Source: Pseudomonadota bacterium
GTDB taxonomy: Bacteria; Pseudomonadota; Alphaproteobacteria; Sphingomonadales; Sphingomonadaceae
Direction: 5' to 3'
Assembly (NCBI GenBank): GCA_029779535.1
Contig: JAKPAG010000112.1
Span: 1 to 64,000, forward strand
DNA: 64,000 nt
Part shown: positions 62,779 to 64,000 of the stretch, in pieces
How positions within the stretch are numbered: the first letter of the stretch is position 1
Layout: each line of letters opens with the position of its first letter
The notes under the pieces: generated by a model
The model's database searches: none
Told to the model about the DNA's origin: nothing
The model's input: only the letters and a program-made list of their open reading frames with translations
Position numbers and translations under genes: made by a program

Positions 62779-63819
62779 ATGAAGACAAGCACTCCCGTTC
62801 GCTTTCTGGGCATTGGCGCGCTGGCCATGGCCCTGCTGACGCAACCCGCCATGGCCAAGACCAAGCGTGCGCCCCGCGCCGCGCCGGGCTGGTCGCTGGT
62901 GATCCACGGCGGCGCCGGCACGATGAGCCGCGACAAGATGACGCCCGAGCGCGAGGCGGAATACCGTGCCGCGCTGGCCGCTGCGCTGGAAGCGGGCAGC
63001 AAGGTGCTGCGCGAAGGCGGGTCGAGCCTCGACGCGGTGACTGCGGCGGTGCGGGTGATGGAAGACGATCCCCACTTCAACGCCGGGCGGGGCGCGGTGT
63101 TCACGTGGGAAGGGCGCAACGAGCTGGACGCCGCGATCATGGACGGGCGGACCCGCGCCGCCGGATCGGTTGCCGGGGTGACCCACACGAAGAACCCGGT
63201 GCTGCTGGCCCGCGCGGTGATGGAGCGCAGCGCGCACGTGATGCTGGCCGGTGCCGGGGCAGAGGAATTCGGCCGCCAGCAGGGGATCGAACAGGTCGAT
63301 CCGGCCTGGTTCGCCACGCCCGAGCGGCAGCGCCAGCTTGAGGAGCTGAAGGCCAACCAGAAACTGTCGTGGTTCGATGTCGATCGCAAGTTCGGCACGG
63401 TTGGTGCGGTGGCGCGCGACAAGGCCGGGCACCTTGCCGCAGCGACTTCGACCGGCGGGATCACCGGCAAGCGCTGGGGCCGGATCGGCGATGCCCCGGT
63501 GATCGGGGCGGGGACCTATGCCGATGACCGGGCCTGCGCGGTTTCGGCCACCGGGGCGGGCGAATACTTCATCCGCGCCGGGGTGGCGCACGAGATCTGC
63601 GCCCGGCTGCGCTTTCGCGGCGAAAGCGGGCAGGCGGCGGCTGACAAGGTGATTGCCGAAGTGGGCAAGCTGGGTGGCGATGGCGGCGTGATCGTGCTGA
63701 CCCCGCGCGGCGAAGGGGTGTTCAGCTTCAACACCAGCGGCATGTACCGCGCCCGCGCGAACAGCCGGGGCGTCAGCGAAGTGGCGATTTTCAAGGACGA
63801 CGCGGCAAAGCGGAAGTAG
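62779..63819 (+). CDS. Isoaspartyl peptidase/L-asparaginase (plant type, Ntn)
   Basis: WSLVIHGGAGTM; NAGRGAVFTWEGRNELDAAIMDG; GTVGAVARDKAGHLAAATSTGG. Confidence 0.94.
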   Translation: MKTSTPVRFLGIGALAMALLTQPAMAKTKRAPRAAPGWSLVIHGGAGTMSRDKMTPEREAEYRAALAAALEAGSKVLREGGSSLDAVTAAVRVMEDDPHFNAGRGAVFTWEGRNELDAAIMDGRTRAAGSVAGVTHTKNPVLLARAVMERSAHVMLAGAGAEEFGRQQGIEQVDPAWFATPERQRQLEELKANQKLSWFDVDRKFGTVGAVARDKAGHLAAATSTGGITGKRWGRIGDAPVIGAGTYADDRACAVSATGAGEYFIRAGVAHEICARLRFRGESGQAAADKVIAEVGKLGGDGGVIVLTPRGEGVFSFNTSGMYRARANSRGVSEVAIFKDDAAKRK

Positions 63820-63826
63820 CCGCGCC

Positions 63827-64000
63827 TCAGCCGAACTTGTCGGCCTTGCGCCGGCCCATGCGCATCCCGCTTTCCAGCCGCGCGCGCAGCTGGGTGTAGT
63901 AAGCCTCCAGGAAGGCTCGTTCATCGCCTGCGCCGGGCTGCCAGCCGATCTTGCGGCAGATTGCTTCGTGGACCTTGGCCAGCGCTTCGGGGCGGTTCTC
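63827..64000 (-). CDS. 3' end of a CDS running off the right edge, function unknown
   Basis: Reverse frame ...ENRPEALAKVHEAICRKIGWQPGAGDERAFLEAYYTQLRARLESGMRMGRRKADKFG*. Confidence 0.6.
   Translation of the reverse strand, partial: ENRPEALAKVHEAICRKIGWQPGAGDERAFLEAYYTQLRARLESGMRMGRRKADKFG

Overview
The window is about 64 kb of GC-rich, densely coded chromosome, most like a sphingomonad-type alphaproteobacterium (inferred from gene content and style). I saw no rRNA operon, CRISPR array, transposase or integrase. Housekeeping genes include gyrB (5' part, truncated at the left edge), guaA, tldD, nadB, ppk2, nrdA/nrdB, wecB/wecC, dcd, ispG and one tRNA-Gly(CCC). About 30.8-52.4 kb is rich in accessory catabolic genes: acyl-CoA dehydrogenase, four enoyl-CoA hydratases, ALDH, SDRs, FAD/FMO monooxygenases, P450, VOC dioxygenase, FAH-family hydrolase, an MBL-fold lactonase-like enzyme, paired MFS transporters and a TetR regulator. 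The most striking observation is an in-frame amber codon (TAG, 21518-21520) in nrdA. It sits exactly where the first Tyr of the conserved radical-transfer Tyr-Tyr dyad should be, and 44 intact in-frame codons follow, ending in the conserved C-terminal Cys pair. Other notable signals: a candidate tandem NrdR-box pair upstream of nrdA; a twin TetR operator (36688-36729); a perfect 20-bp palindrome upstream of a P450-TetR operon (10941-10960); a related CGCG-centred palindrome shared by at least two promoters of the catabolic region (46500-46529, 48883-48898); an unannotated 28-aa hydrophobic peptide gene (3651-3737); a nested structured leader (19033-19106); and a tRNA-Gly whose 3' end overlaps a monooxygenase gene antisense. 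All calls come from reading the sequence and ORF track; no database search was run.
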